From positions 62,001 through 126,000 of the forward strand of contig JBBQSD010000001.1 in the NCBI GenBank assembly GCA_038214135.1: a stretch of DNA of 64,000 nt, read 5' to 3'. Within the stretch, counting starts at the first letter, position 1. Each line of letters opens with the position of its first letter. The translations under genes were made by a program, and so were the position numbers. The notes under the pieces were generated by a model. The model was not told the DNA's origin. It searched no databases and was given only the letters and a program-made list of their open reading frames with translations. Below, in pieces: positions 25,057 through 33,471 of the stretch. This DNA is from JANLSE01 sp038214135 (GTDB lineage: Bacteria > Chloroflexota > Chloroflexia > Chloroflexales > Roseiflexaceae).

Positions 25057-26151
25057 ATGGCTGCACCAACGCCAACGCCAACCACGATCCGTGCGCTTTC
25101 TGTTGCGCCATTGGATATTACGCTACACACCCCGTTTGGCATTGCCGGTGGCAGCGCCGATAGTGCCCGCAACCTGCTTATAACCATAGAACTGGCCGAT
25201 GGCACATGCGGTTATGGTGAGGCGGCACCATTCCCGCCCTTCAATGGTGAGACACAGGCGATGGCGGCGAGTGCGATTGATGCTGCTCGAACGACTCTGG
25301 AGGGTGGCGATGTTCGTGAATGGCGGCGGATCGCGCAGGCGGTTCGAGCGGTGGTTGGTGAGGTTGGATCGGCACAGTGTGCAATTGAAACCGCCATTCT
25401 GGATGCCATGACGCGGCGCGCCCACATGCCATTGTGGTCGTTCTTTGGTGGCATGGCAACAACCCTGGAAACCGATATGACGGTGACGACTGGCACGGTG
25501 GCGCAGGCGGAAGCCGATGCGAAAGCTATTCTGGCGCGTGGCATGCGGACAATAAAAGTTAAAATTGGCTCTGGTGATCTGAAGTTGGATCTGGAACGGG
25601 TGCTGGCGATCCGTTCTGCCGCGCCAGATTCGCCACTTATTCTGGATGGCAACTGTGGCTATTCTGCCGATCAGGCGTTGCAGTTGCTGGCACTCCTGCA
25701 CGAGCGTGGCGTACGGCTGGCGCTGATCGAGCAACCTGTTGCAAAGGATGATATTGATGGCATGGCGCAGGTTGTGCAATGGGGCGGTATCCCGGTTGCA
25801 GCCGATGAGAGTGCCGCCAGTGCCCGTGATGTGCTGCGGCTGGCAACGGCCCGTGCTGCCAATGTGATCAATATCAAACTCATGAAGTGTGGTGTTGCCG
25901 AGGCACTGGATATTGCGGCGGCGGCCCGCACCGCCGGTCTGGGCCTGATGATCGGCGGGATGGTCGAATCGAGCCTGGCGATGTCGATGTCGGCCTGTTT
26001 CGCGGCAGGGCAGGGCGGATTCAACTATGTGGATCTGGATACACCCCTGTTCATGGCCGATAGCCCGTTGGTTGGGGGGATGCGCTATCACGGCGCACAG
26101 ATCGATCTATCGCAGATCGAAGCTGGCCATGGTGTGGTGCCGAAGCGGTGA
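25057..26151 (+). CDS. L-Ala-D/L-Glu-type dipeptide epimerase (enolase superfamily)
   Basis: 364 residues from the ATG at 25057 with GGAGG at 25045-25049. The N-terminal capping domain is followed by a (beta/alpha)7-beta barrel. The catalytic set of the muconate-lactonising subgroup is visible: K-V-K in TIKVKIGSG (about 165-167), metal ligands Asp in LDGNCGYS, Glu in LIEQPV, Asp in ADES, the second Lys in NIKLMKCG and the Asp-x-Asp of YVDLDTPLF near the end, which is diagnostic for dipeptide epimerases. Likely role: epimerising dipeptides released from peptidoglycan. An o-succinylbenzoate synthase or related enzyme is less likely because of the D-x-D motif. Confidence 0.87.
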   Translation: MAAPTPTPTTIRALSVAPLDITLHTPFGIAGGSADSARNLLITIELADGTCGYGEAAPFPPFNGETQAMAASAIDAARTTLEGGDVREWRRIAQAVRAVVGEVGSAQCAIETAILDAMTRRAHMPLWSFFGGMATTLETDMTVTTGTVAQAEADAKAILARGMRTIKVKIGSGDLKLDLERVLAIRSAAPDSPLILDGNCGYSADQALQLLALLHERGVRLALIEQPVAKDDIDGMAQVVQWGGIPVAADESAASARDVLRLATARAANVINIKLMKCGVAEALDIAAAARTAGLGLMIGGMVESSLAMSMSACFAAGQGGFNYVDLDTPLFMADSPLVGGMRYHGAQIDLSQIEAGHGVVPKR

Positions 26152-26152
26152 T

Positions 26153-26262
26153 TGACCAGGAGTCAGAAGTCAGGAGTCAGAAGTGGTACTTCGCTTATTG
26201 TCCGCAGAAAGTTACCAGAGCGATATTCTGACTTCTGACTTCTGACTCCTGAATACTCCCTC
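26153..26262. repeat. inverted pair of TCAG heptamer arrays between convergent genes
   Basis: Plus-strand units GAGTCAG/AAGTCAG (26160-26182) begin a few bases after the epimerase stop. The reverse-oriented array (26229-26255, CTGACTTCTGACTTCTGACT) precedes the stop of the minus-strand esterase gene at 26278. The two can fold into one long hairpin with a loop of about 45 bases, a plausible bidirectional terminator. Confidence 0.8.
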
Positions 26263-26277
26263 AAAGGAACGCATGAC

Positions 26278-27081
26278 TCATACCGTGGTCAGCCAATCGC
26301 CAAACCGATCAATCCACTGGTCCGCTGGCAAGCCCTGTTTATTCATGCCAAAGCCATGGCCACCTGTTGCATAGATATGCAGCTCGGCAGAATGGCCAGT
26401 GGCCTGCCAGGCTGTGTATAGCGGGATACTGGATTGAACCGCCATCTGATCATTACTGGCGAGCGCAATGAATAATGGTGGTGCATCGGCAGGAATGTGT
26501 TCAATCGCGAGTGGTGCGCTATAGATCGGCGCTGCGAAATCCGGGCGGCTTTCGGGATCATACTGTGTTGCGACGTTAGCGGCAACGAAGCCGCCTGCGG
26601 AAAAGCCCACAATGCCAACCCGATTTGGCGCAATATTCCATTCGGTTGCATACTGCCGAACGATCCGCAGTGCCTGGTTGCCATCGGCAATAATCATTGG
26701 AAAGAGCGTCTTGGTGAGAAGAGCCAGACGGCTACGATCGGCCATCGTCTCGCGCATCTGCTGCTCAAATTCCGCATCGTCCACCGCTGTTTGAATCAAT
26801 CGGTAGCGCAACACAAACGCTGCAATCCCGCGTTCGTTCAGCCATTGTGCAACCTGCGTGCCCTCGTGTTCGATAGCCAGCAGATGATAGGCTCCACCAG
26901 GGCAGATAACAACGGCCATGCCAGTTGCTCGCTGTGGATCTGGCAGGTATACGGTGAGCGTCGGCTGAGTGACATTCCGAACAACAGGGATGTTGCGTGC
27001 TGCTGATGGTGGGGTGATCTGTTCCTGCTGCGTCCAATCCTCCGAACCGGGTACGCCATTCGGCCATATGGGGATAATCAT
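26278..27081 (-). CDS. alpha/beta-hydrolase esterase (BD-FAE/Axe-like)
   Basis: 267 residues with the alpha/beta hydrolase core. VVICPGGAYHLLAIEHEG gives the HGG-like oxyanion region (here PGGAY), VGIVGFSAGGFVA the G-x-S-x-G nucleophile elbow, LFIALASNDQM the acid Asp and ATGGHGFGM the catalytic His. The opening IPIWPNGVPGS is typical of acetyl-xylan or glucuronoyl-type esterases. There is no signal peptide, so it is cytoplasmic and would act on imported ester-substituted sugars. It faces the epimerase gene convergently and has no operon partner. Confidence 0.85.
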   Translation of the reverse strand: MIIPIWPNGVPGSEDWTQQEQITPPSAARNIPVVRNVTQPTLTVYLPDPQRATGMAVVICPGGAYHLLAIEHEGTQVAQWLNERGIAAFVLRYRLIQTAVDDAEFEQQMRETMADRSRLALLTKTLFPMIIADGNQALRIVRQYATEWNIAPNRVGIVGFSAGGFVAANVATQYDPESRPDFAAPIYSAPLAIEHIPADAPPLFIALASNDQMAVQSSIPLYTAWQATGHSAELHIYATGGHGFGMNKQGLPADQWIDRFGDWLTTV

Positions 27082-27089
27082 TATGTTTG

Positions 27090-27640
27090 CCTTTCATCTG
27101 GTTGATACCGCTACGTGCGGTGGCGTTTGGTTTGCGGGGCTATGCCCCGAACCCCAAATGTATGTCTGTGGCCCACCAACGCCTATTGATCATGCCACGG
27201 CTGCGACCAATTGGTGTTGGTGACATTTGGGCGAACACGCGGTTCGCCCCTACCGTGGTTCATGGTCTATCGACTATCGTTCTATCGGTTATCGGCTATT
27301 ACTATGCCACGGCTGCGACCAATCAAACATCACGCAATGGCAACGTCGGTATCGCAGACAACGAACGTAGGGGCGATACCAAGCCGCTCACATCCGGCCA
27401 CCACCATTGTCTCGCCACGCGGCGCGTGTTCACCCGCTCCGAACGCCGCGTTGATGCGCGATGGTACACGGTGGTACGCGGTGGCTTATTCTCTTGTTCC
27501 AACCCCTCATCCCTAACCCTCGGTTCTCGGTTCTCGGGCGGACACAGGTTCGCACCCTACACGATTTCTCGGTCACCTCGTCACCTGGTCATTCTGACTC
27601 CTGACTCCTGAATACTGGGTTCTTGGCTCTCGTATAGTTG
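27090..27640. repeat. gene-free repeat field
   Basis: No gene is supported between 27082 and 27701. The stretch contains CCGCTACGTGCGG near 27109, CGGGGCTATGCCCCG near 27136, CATGCCACGGCTGCGACCAAT modules at about 27190 and 27304, and CGGTTCGCCCCTACCG near 27240. CTATCG/TTATCGG heptamers in reverse sense lie at 27270-27300. Reverse TCAG heptamers (TGACTCCTGACTCCTGAATA) lie at about 27595-27615. Confidence 0.75.
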
Positions 27641-27667
27641 CGTTGCTCGCTAACACAATGCTATACT
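27638..27667 (+). promoter_or_regulatory. candidate sigma-70-type promoter for sensor-BTAD gene
   Basis: TTGCGT at 27638-27643 and TATACT at 27662-27667 are separated by 18 bp and lie about 35 bp before the ATG at 27702. The -10 box matches consensus at five of six positions; the -35 is moderate. Confidence 0.45.
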
Positions 27668-27701
27668 CCATTGTAGTTATCAGCTAGCGAATTGTCTTTC
27701 T

Positions 27702-29831
27702 ATGCAACTTACCGATCTCCCTGCCTTCCTACTGGCAGTGCTGGCTGCCTGGCTTGGCCTGAGCCTGTTGCTGCGCGATTCACGTGATCGCGTCACGCGT
27801 GCCTTTGCCTGGTTGAGCCTACACCTGACCCTGTATGGCTTGGCGACGGCGCTTGCGCCGCTTTCGGCGGATGTTACGACTGCACGCATTCTGCTGCAAC
27901 TCCAGGCGGTTGAGTCGGTGTTGCTGCCGCCTGTCTTTCTGCATTTTATCATGCGGCTTGTTTCGGGCGAATTTCCACCACGCCAACGGATCGTGCTTGG
28001 CCTATTCTACACGATTGGCGTTGGCATGGGCCTGTATGCCCTGTTCGGGCCAGGCATGATCCAGGAACCAACCATCCTGCGTTTTCCGGCAGGCCTGCTC
28101 ACCTGGCTGTGGGTCGCTCAGCGGGCGCTGCCACTCATCCTGGCCATGGCACTCATGTTTCTGGGCTATCGGAGCGCTGGTGGCGACGATCTGGCCCGCC
28201 GTCGCCGGCTCATGTTTGCTATTTCGGCTGGTGCTGGAGCGCTTGGCGCACTGATCGCCACGGTATCGAGTGAGCTGCGCCAATCGCCAGCATTTGGGCA
28301 CGCCCTGATCACGCTTGCACTGATTGTGCTGGCCTATGCCGTGCTTGTCTATCGTTCGCTGCTGCCAGAACGAATGGCGCGGCGGGCTGTCTATCGATCG
28401 ATGATCGGCGGGTTTCTGACGGCTGGGTATATCGGGCTGATTGTGACACTTGAGCCATTGATGCGTGGCTGGCTGAATATCGAGGGCACCTATATCACGA
28501 CGATCCTGCTGATTGTGGTGATCTCGGTTGCCGCTCCATTGCGCGATTGGGTCAGCAGCCAGCTTGATCGGATCTTCTTCCATCAGGAGTTCGATTTCGG
28601 CACGCTGCTGCGGATGGTCGGCAATGATCTGCTGGAGCGCGGCACCCTTGATGATCAATTGCAAACAGCTCTGAGTTCGATCTGTGGCACGCTGGATCTC
28701 GAAAGTGGGCTGGTCGCTGTTCGCGAGGGCACCGGCCTGCGTAAATCGGCAGTTCATGGCATCGTTCGGCCAGATTCCACCATTCTACAGGCAGCAACCA
28801 TTCCCGAGGCCGAACAGATCTGCTTCGGTGATTGGCATGTTTGGCCAGCGGCTCGGTTGTTGCTGCCACTCAAGCAGGGCCAGGATGAGCTTGGCCTGTT
28901 GGCTCTTGGCCCGAAGCGTTCTGGCGAACCATATGGCAATACGGAACGGGTGCTGCTCTCGTCCCTGGCGAGTTACCTGGCCTTGGCGATCCGCCATTCC
29001 CGCCGCCAGCACGAAGAACAGTTGGCGCTTGCATCATTGGCCGAGCAGAGCCGCCAGCTTCAGGTTGAACAGGAACTCCTCCTAGCCCGCGCCGCCGAGG
29101 CCACCCGCACCGTTGAGGCCAGTAGTACGCCCAATCCGATAGCTCCAGAGCAGGTTCGTGGCCTGAAGGTGTATGCCCTGGGGCCATTACGGGTTGAGCG
29201 TGATGGCATCGCCATTGAGCGCTGGGGTGGCGATAAAGCCGGAACGTATCAGGCCGAGGCACTATTTGCCTTTCTGTTTGATCGGCGTGGCCGTGGGCTC
29301 ACCAAGGACGAAGCAGCCGAGGTGGTCTGGCCCGATCTGGATCTGGAGAAGGCCGATATGGCCTTCCATCGCACCATTTCTGCACTGCGGCGCACGCTCG
29401 AACCAGGGTTGCGGCGGGGTAATGAGAGCACCATGGTAACGTATCATCACGAGCGTTATTGGCTGAACCCGGCTGTAATCGGTTGGTGTGATGTCGAAGC
29501 CTTTGGCGCGGTTGTCGCACGCGGCCACACACTATCCCGCCAGGGTGATATCGAGATCGGGCGGGAGAGTTTTGTTCAGGCACTTGCACTGTATCGTGGT
29601 GAATACCTTGACGATTGCCCGTTCTTTGGCGATTCGTCCTATGTCGAACCGCGCCGCAATGAGCTACGCGATCAATACCGCGATACACTGCTTGCGCTTG
29701 GCAATCTATACGAGCAACTCGGCCAGGTTGGTGAAGCGGCAAGCTGCTATCGTAAGGCGCTCACCGCCAGTGATGGCGATTGCCTGCGCGCCGCGGATGG
29801 CCTGGCGCGGCTTCAGGTTGGGGCGCTGTGA
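27702..29831 (+). CDS. polytopic membrane sensor fused to SARP/BTAD-type transcription regulator
   Basis: 709 residues. Eight or nine hydrophobic segments fill residues 3-277, resembling the 7TM-type input of some histidine kinases. Then comes a helix LRDWVSSQLDRIFFHQEFDF and a GAF-like domain (about 290-440), the usual cytoplasmic linker of such kinases. Instead of HisKA/HATPase, a short coiled coil (445-480) leads into an OmpR-type winged helix (about 490-590; GPLRVERDG, RGLTKDEAAEVVWPDLD) and a BTAD helical-repeat domain (595-709; YRGEYLDDCPFF, YEQLGQVGEAASCYRKAL). It is therefore a one-piece membrane-bound transcription factor. Target genes and signal are unknown; proteolytic release or DNA binding at the membrane are both possible. 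Confidence 0.85.
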   Translation: MQLTDLPAFLLAVLAAWLGLSLLLRDSRDRVTRAFAWLSLHLTLYGLATALAPLSADVTTARILLQLQAVESVLLPPVFLHFIMRLVSGEFPPRQRIVLGLFYTIGVGMGLYALFGPGMIQEPTILRFPAGLLTWLWVAQRALPLILAMALMFLGYRSAGGDDLARRRRLMFAISAGAGALGALIATVSSELRQSPAFGHALITLALIVLAYAVLVYRSLLPERMARRAVYRSMIGGFLTAGYIGLIVTLEPLMRGWLNIEGTYITTILLIVVISVAAPLRDWVSSQLDRIFFHQEFDFGTLLRMVGNDLLERGTLDDQLQTALSSICGTLDLESGLVAVREGTGLRKSAVHGIVRPDSTILQAATIPEAEQICFGDWHVWPAARLLLPLKQGQDELGLLALGPKRSGEPYGNTERVLLSSLASYLALAIRHSRRQHEEQLALASLAEQSRQLQVEQELLLARAAEATRTVEASSTPNPIAPEQVRGLKVYALGPLRVERDGIAIERWGGDKAGTYQAEALFAFLFDRRGRGLTKDEAAEVVWPDLDLEKADMAFHRTISALRRTLEPGLRRGNESTMVTYHHERYWLNPAVIGWCDVEAFGAVVARGHTLSRQGDIEIGRESFVQALALYRGEYLDDCPFFGDSSYVEPRRNELRDQYRDTLLALGNLYEQLGQVGEAASCYRKALTASDGDCLRAADGLARLQVGAL

Positions 29832-29834
29832 GAA

Positions 29835-29960
29835 CCGAGGAGTCAGGCGTCAGGAGTCAGAATACGAACCACCCTTACCCTGAACAAAGGAGCAAGAGCC
29901 AAAAGCCCCTGAAGGGGCGGCCAAGAACGGAGAACCAAGAATTAGGTCGAGGCGAACCTC
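29835..29960 (+). repeat. heptamer arrays and small hairpin after sensor-BTAD gene
   Basis: GAGTCAG/GCGTCAG units (29840-29861) start a few bases after the stop. GAACAAAGGAGCAAGAGCC-type units follow, then the hairpin GCCCCT-GA-AGGGGC (29905-29918) and GAGAACCAAGAA. No gene is supported here. Confidence 0.7.
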
Positions 29961-30042
29961 GTGTTCGCCCACGAACCAGGAATGTATCGTAGGCAATGCG
30001 ACGATGCAAACAATGATTGTAAGAATGGTTTGCAACCGCCGC

Positions 30043-30284
30043 TCATTACGGCCATTGCCGAACCCAATTCTGATCTAGTTGACTATTCGGTGCTGGATGT
30101 CTTCCTTCCACATCCTGATTATTCAAAGCAGCATTTCGTCTGTATTCTGAACCCCTCCGGCGAACATGTCGAAACCACAAAGCAACTGATCATAGAAGCA
30201 CATTCCATTGCAGCAGCCCGACTTCAACGCAAAACGCAGCATGAGTCTGACACTTACCCCAAGGTACAGTCGGCGGGCGGATAG
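30043..30284 (+). pseudogene. 3' fragment of a DUF6194-like gene
   Basis: The frame ending at the TAG 30282-30284 encodes DYSVLDVFLPHPDYSK followed by FVCILNPSGEHVETTKQLI and EAHSIAAAR. This matches the C-terminal third of DUF6194 proteins as I remember them (D-x-x-x-PHPxY ... NP ... EAH). The N-terminal two thirds are missing and the upstream sequence is repeat-like. It is most likely a truncated relic. No start codon with a ribosome site is convincing. Confidence 0.5.
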
Positions 30285-30296
30285 ATACATCCGCCC
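30275..30296. repeat. palindrome GGGCGGAT-N6-ATCCGCCC
   Basis: Perfect 8-bp arms (30275-30282 and 30289-30296). It overlaps the end of the DUF6194 fragment and belongs to the GGGCGG palindrome family seen at 8261, 59206 and 63796. Confidence 0.6.
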
Positions 30297-30438
30297 CCTA
30301 TGCGATGCCGATCAAGGCAGACGATGCGAATGCCCGCTAGCGCAGTGATCCGAATTATGCCAGTGTTGTTGCCGAGCGACGGCGTGTCGGACGGCGGTAA
30401 TCGGATTTCTTCTTCAGCCCTACCCTTCGCCTGCTAGT

Positions 30439-30776
30439 ACGCGCCGCATGCTGGATCGTGATCGGGAGCATCTGGCGGCGCTTGGCATTCTGATTGAACG
30501 CAACACAAGCTCGCCACAGTTCCGGTTGCGTGGTAGCATGCCCATCTTCACCCCAGACGAACTGCGGGTACTGGCGATCATCCGCGATACATTTGATACA
30601 CGCCACCCCCAGGCAGCACAGATCTGCGAGATTCTCACACGCCTGACTGCCGATCTGACAACTATAATTTACAGCAGATCTATCAACGGCGAATGGTACA
30701 CCGCGCACCGATGCGTCCGGCAATCGAGGGGTGGGCTAAACATACGTATGCACGTTTCGCGTTGGGCGAAACATAG
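30439..30776 (+). pseudogene. decayed WYL-domain transcriptional regulator fragment
   Basis: The frame from 30439 reads TRRMLDRDREHLAALGILIE and then FTPDELRVLAIIRDTF and ICEILTRLTADL, the linker region after the HTH of WYL regulators. Near 30665 the frame breaks: the continuation QQIYQRRMVHRAPMRPAIEG, typical of the next segment, is in another frame and ends at TAG 30774-30776. HTH and most of the WYL domain are absent. The gene is dead by both frameshift and truncation. Confidence 0.6.
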
Positions 30777-31069
30777 TGGCGATTGTTGTCACCATGGTGC
30801 GGTGTTGGCGCGATTCACGCATCTGGGGAGCGCCGCAGCGCTGGTATGGGTGTGGATGACCGGTGCAGATGCGGAGCCGCGTTGATCGTTCGTGGCTGCA
30901 GGTGTACGCCCAACGCCACAAATCCGAATGCACCGACAGGCGAGCATGCCCCGGTCATGCGTGCGGCATGCAGGTGGTGTTCCCGGATCGGTTGGCATCC
31001 CAGACCGCATGCGGCGCGGCGACCTGTTGCACTCTGCTACCCCGCGATTCCGATGGGTCGCCGTTGCGC

Positions 31070-31754
31070 TTAGGCCGCCTGGGTCGGGACGCTCATCGGT
31101 CGCCGCTCCTCCCGGTCGGCGCGGATGCTGGCGATGGCCCGCAGATTGATCAGCACATAGGTTAGCGTGTTGCGGTTGACAATTGCGCGCCCACGGCGCA
31201 GTTTCGGGCGCAGGATGCCGAGCGCTTCCGACTGGCTGTTGATCCGCTCCATGATCGTGCGCTGGGTGAACAGGGTCTGGTAGGCGTCGCTGGTGCGGTC
31301 AGTTGATGGCGAATGCGCGCCCCGCGTCCCGCCGCGATGGTGGTGGCACAGCCACCCGTGGCGAAATGCAGGTCAGCGGTGGGGGGCACGCCGCGCCGGT
31401 CACGGTTGGCAGCAGCAATGGGCAGCGATACTTCTCGCGGGTGTGCGGCATGAGGCCGGATCGATGCTGATAGGTGAATTGCAGCGTCATCGGCAATCCG
31501 GCAGCACAGATCGGGGCTCCATCGGCGGCAAACTGGCGGCCCGCACCTTTGGGGCCAGGATTGAACGGCACGGCGGCGAAGCCCCCAGCCTAGTCGAAAT
31601 AGTCGTAGACGTAGTGGGCATCGAAGGCGGTATCCCAGGTGCCGAAGCGTGGGCGTCGCCCCAACCGCGCCTCGACCTGGGCCATGAGCGGGTGGAAATA
31701 ACTGTCATCGGACTCATTGAACGGGCGGGTGCGTTCGGCCAGCACGACCTCGGT
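31070..31754 (-). pseudogene. DDE-type transposase remnant
   Basis: On the minus strand pieces of one transposase appear in different frames. The first is RFGTWDTAFDAHYVYDYFD, an in-frame TAG near 31590, then AGGFAAVPFNPGPKGAG. HFATGGCATTIAAGRGARIR and finally ERINSQSEALGILRPKLRRG with NTLTYVLINLRAI follow after frameshifts. The last part is the conserved C-terminus of DDE transposases common in Chloroflexota. The N-terminal part is lost where the IS605-type element abuts at about 31755. Stops and shifts show it is inactive. Sequence from 30777 to 31069 holds nothing I recognise. Confidence 0.7.
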
Positions 31755-31759
31755 GTGAC

Positions 31760-31960
31760 GGCTCCCAAGCCTAAAGGACTTGGGCTTCACGGGGATGCCG
31801 CCCCATCCCACAACATCAAAGATTGAGTGTTTGGAGACCACGTTGCAAGATATTGATCGCCGCATTGGTATCCCGATCCAAGACCAGCCCACAGGCAGGG
31901 CAGGCATGGGTGCGCTCGCTCAATTTCTTTGTGACCAACTCACCACAGCGGGAACACATC
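31760..31960 (-). ncRNA. candidate omega RNA (reRNA) at the 3' end of tnpB
   Basis: In active IS605 elements the guide RNA of TnpB overlaps the 3' end of tnpB and runs into the right end. Here the region from the tnpB zinc ribbon to the CCCAAG/CTTGGG hairpin has the right position and a structured end. I place it by analogy only; the 5' border is arbitrary. A guide segment would be read from the flank beyond about 31755, that is, from the transposase remnant. Confidence 0.35.
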
Positions 31961-32928
31961 GTGGATGTATTGCGGGGGTCGACCAGGATGACGGTTCGGT
32001 CAGCTTCTGCCGCTTTGCCGATGGTCATGCGGATGAACTGAGTCCACGCCACATCCATGATGCTCTTTCGCATCCCGCGCCCGTTGCTCTTTCCCATTTC
32101 GAGCGGTGCGAGGTCTTCAAACACGATCACCTGATACGCGTTGACCAGCTCGCGGCTGCGCTTGTGGGCAAAGTCAGCACGTCGGTTGCCGATCCGTTCG
32201 TGAATACGCGACAAAATACCCTTCTGTTTCGTGTGCTCAGGCCAGTTTTGGGCGTTCTTGGCAGCGTCCTTACGCTTCTGAACCCGCTTCAGGTCGGCTT
32301 CGTCCGTGCGATAGAAGCGCGGGTTTTCGATCTGAGAACCATCCGAGCGCGTCGCAAAGTTCAGCAATCCGACATCGACGCCGGTGATCTGTTCAGTCGG
32401 CTCAAGCATGTGCGCTTCCGTCTCACACGAGATACAGGCGTACCACTTGCCGGTTGCCGTTCGGCTGAGTGTGACCGTTTTGGGCGTGCCTTCGATAGGC
32501 CGATGCAACACCAGATTGACCGTGCCGATCCTGGTTGCAATCAGCCGCGCACCTTCGATCCGCACGCCGTTGCCGTACTGCGGATAGGTGATACTGTCGT
32601 AGCGCCCGAACTGTTTGAATCGCGGAAAGCCGACTTCTTCCGCGCCCTGCTTGACTCGACGAAAAAACGCTTGGAATGCGAGATGCACGCGCACCTGAAC
32701 GTTTTGCAACACCTGCGACTGTACCAGTTTCAAGGACGGACGTTCAACTTTCCATCCAGGGAGCAACGCTTGGGTATCGTACCAACCAAGCGGAGCGCCT
32801 TCCGTATGCGCGTCCCGTCGCGCTGCAAGCGTCTGATTGTAGACCCAGCGGCATTCCTCAAGCTGTGCATCAAGAATGCGCCGTTGGCCGTTCGTCAGGT
32901 AGACACGATATGTGAAGGCTTTCCGCAT
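31816..32928 (-). CDS. tnpB: TnpB, RNA-guided nuclease of IS200/IS605 family
   Basis: 370 residues from the ATG at 32926-32928 (AGGA 7 bases before); a TTG one codon upstream is possible. The RuvC-like catalytic residues are in place: Asp in ITGVDVGLLNFATR, Glu in VIVFEDLAPLEM and Asp in LDRDTNAAINIL. A C-x2-C...C-x2-C zinc ribbon (CSRCGELVTKK ... CPACG) precedes the last motif. The N-terminal helix-turn region (KAFTYRVYLTNGQRRILDAQ) and overall length are normal. The start overlaps the tnpA stop. TnpB nucleases cut DNA at a TAM-flanked target directed by the omega RNA and help keep the element in place. It looks intact. Confidence 0.93.
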   Translation of the reverse strand: MRKAFTYRVYLTNGQRRILDAQLEECRWVYNQTLAARRDAHTEGAPLGWYDTQALLPGWKVERPSLKLVQSQVLQNVQVRVHLAFQAFFRRVKQGAEEVGFPRFKQFGRYDSITYPQYGNGVRIEGARLIATRIGTVNLVLHRPIEGTPKTVTLSRTATGKWYACISCETEAHMLEPTEQITGVDVGLLNFATRSDGSQIENPRFYRTDEADLKRVQKRKDAAKNAQNWPEHTKQKGILSRIHERIGNRRADFAHKRSRELVNAYQVIVFEDLAPLEMGKSNGRGMRKSIMDVAWTQFIRMTIGKAAEADRTVILVDPRNTSTMCSRCGELVTKKLSERTHACPACGLVLDRDTNAAINILQRGLQTLNL

Positions 32929-33341
32929 CAAACGTCCTTTTGTTGCTCAATGTACTGCTGCACAACCGCAAGTGTGACCGATCCGACCGTTGAGATGAAC
33001 TTGCTGCGTGTCCAGAGCGTGGGCAGTCGCTTTTCGAGCCAAGGGACCTCGTTTCGCAGCTCGTGTGATGTGAATCCTTTGATCAGCCCAACACTGACAT
33101 TGACGCCCTTTCGTGGGTCAACATCACGCAGGAGATGGTCATGATCGACCAGCACCTCCATTTCGATAATCATGTAGCCGTACTCGTCTTGTTTGGAATA
33201 AACAAGTTCCTTCATACGAGCGGCTACAGGATCGGTGAGCACCTTGCGGCGATACTTTGAGCAGAAGATCACATGATACTGACAACTATAGACGATACTG
33301 TGATCTGTGTGGTAGATTTTGTTAGACTGTTGCAGTTGCAT
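32928..33341 (-). CDS. tnpA: IS200-type Y1 transposase TnpA, altered HUH motif
   Basis: 137 residues, normal length. The family pattern is clear: YHVIFCSKYRRKVL, then EMEVLVDHDHLL, GLIKGFTSHELRNEVPWL and a C-terminal helix with VVQQYIEQQK that holds the catalytic Tyr. Canonical proteins have His-hydrophobic-His (usually HVHLL); here the middle residue is Asp (HDHLL) and the next segment reads RDVDP rather than VEVDP-like. Both metal-binding His residues remain, so activity may be reduced or retained. The gene ends overlapping the tnpB start. Confidence 0.9.
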   Translation of the reverse strand: MQLQQSNKIYHTDHSIVYSCQYHVIFCSKYRRKVLTDPVAARMKELVYSKQDEYGYMIIEMEVLVDHDHLLRDVDPRKGVNVSVGLIKGFTSHELRNEVPWLEKRLPTLWTRSKFISTVGSVTLAVVQQYIEQQKDV

Positions 33342-33471
33342 ATACCACTTTTAGTAGATGACTGCCTACAGTATAACATATCGCCTTCGTCTCGTCAACG
33401 ACTAAAGCGGCTCAAGCGAGTGAAGCCCGTATATCCCACGGCGAAAGCTCGTGGGCTTTACGGGCTAGAAT

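Noticed and set aside
30777..31069. Possible genes between the WYL fragment and the transposase remnant
   Set aside because: Frames are short, overlapping and without similarity to anything I recognise; likely debris.
31780..33144. 454-codon plus-strand frame opposite tnpB
   Set aside because: It mirrors tnpB and part of tnpA in the antisense frame and shows no domain of its own.
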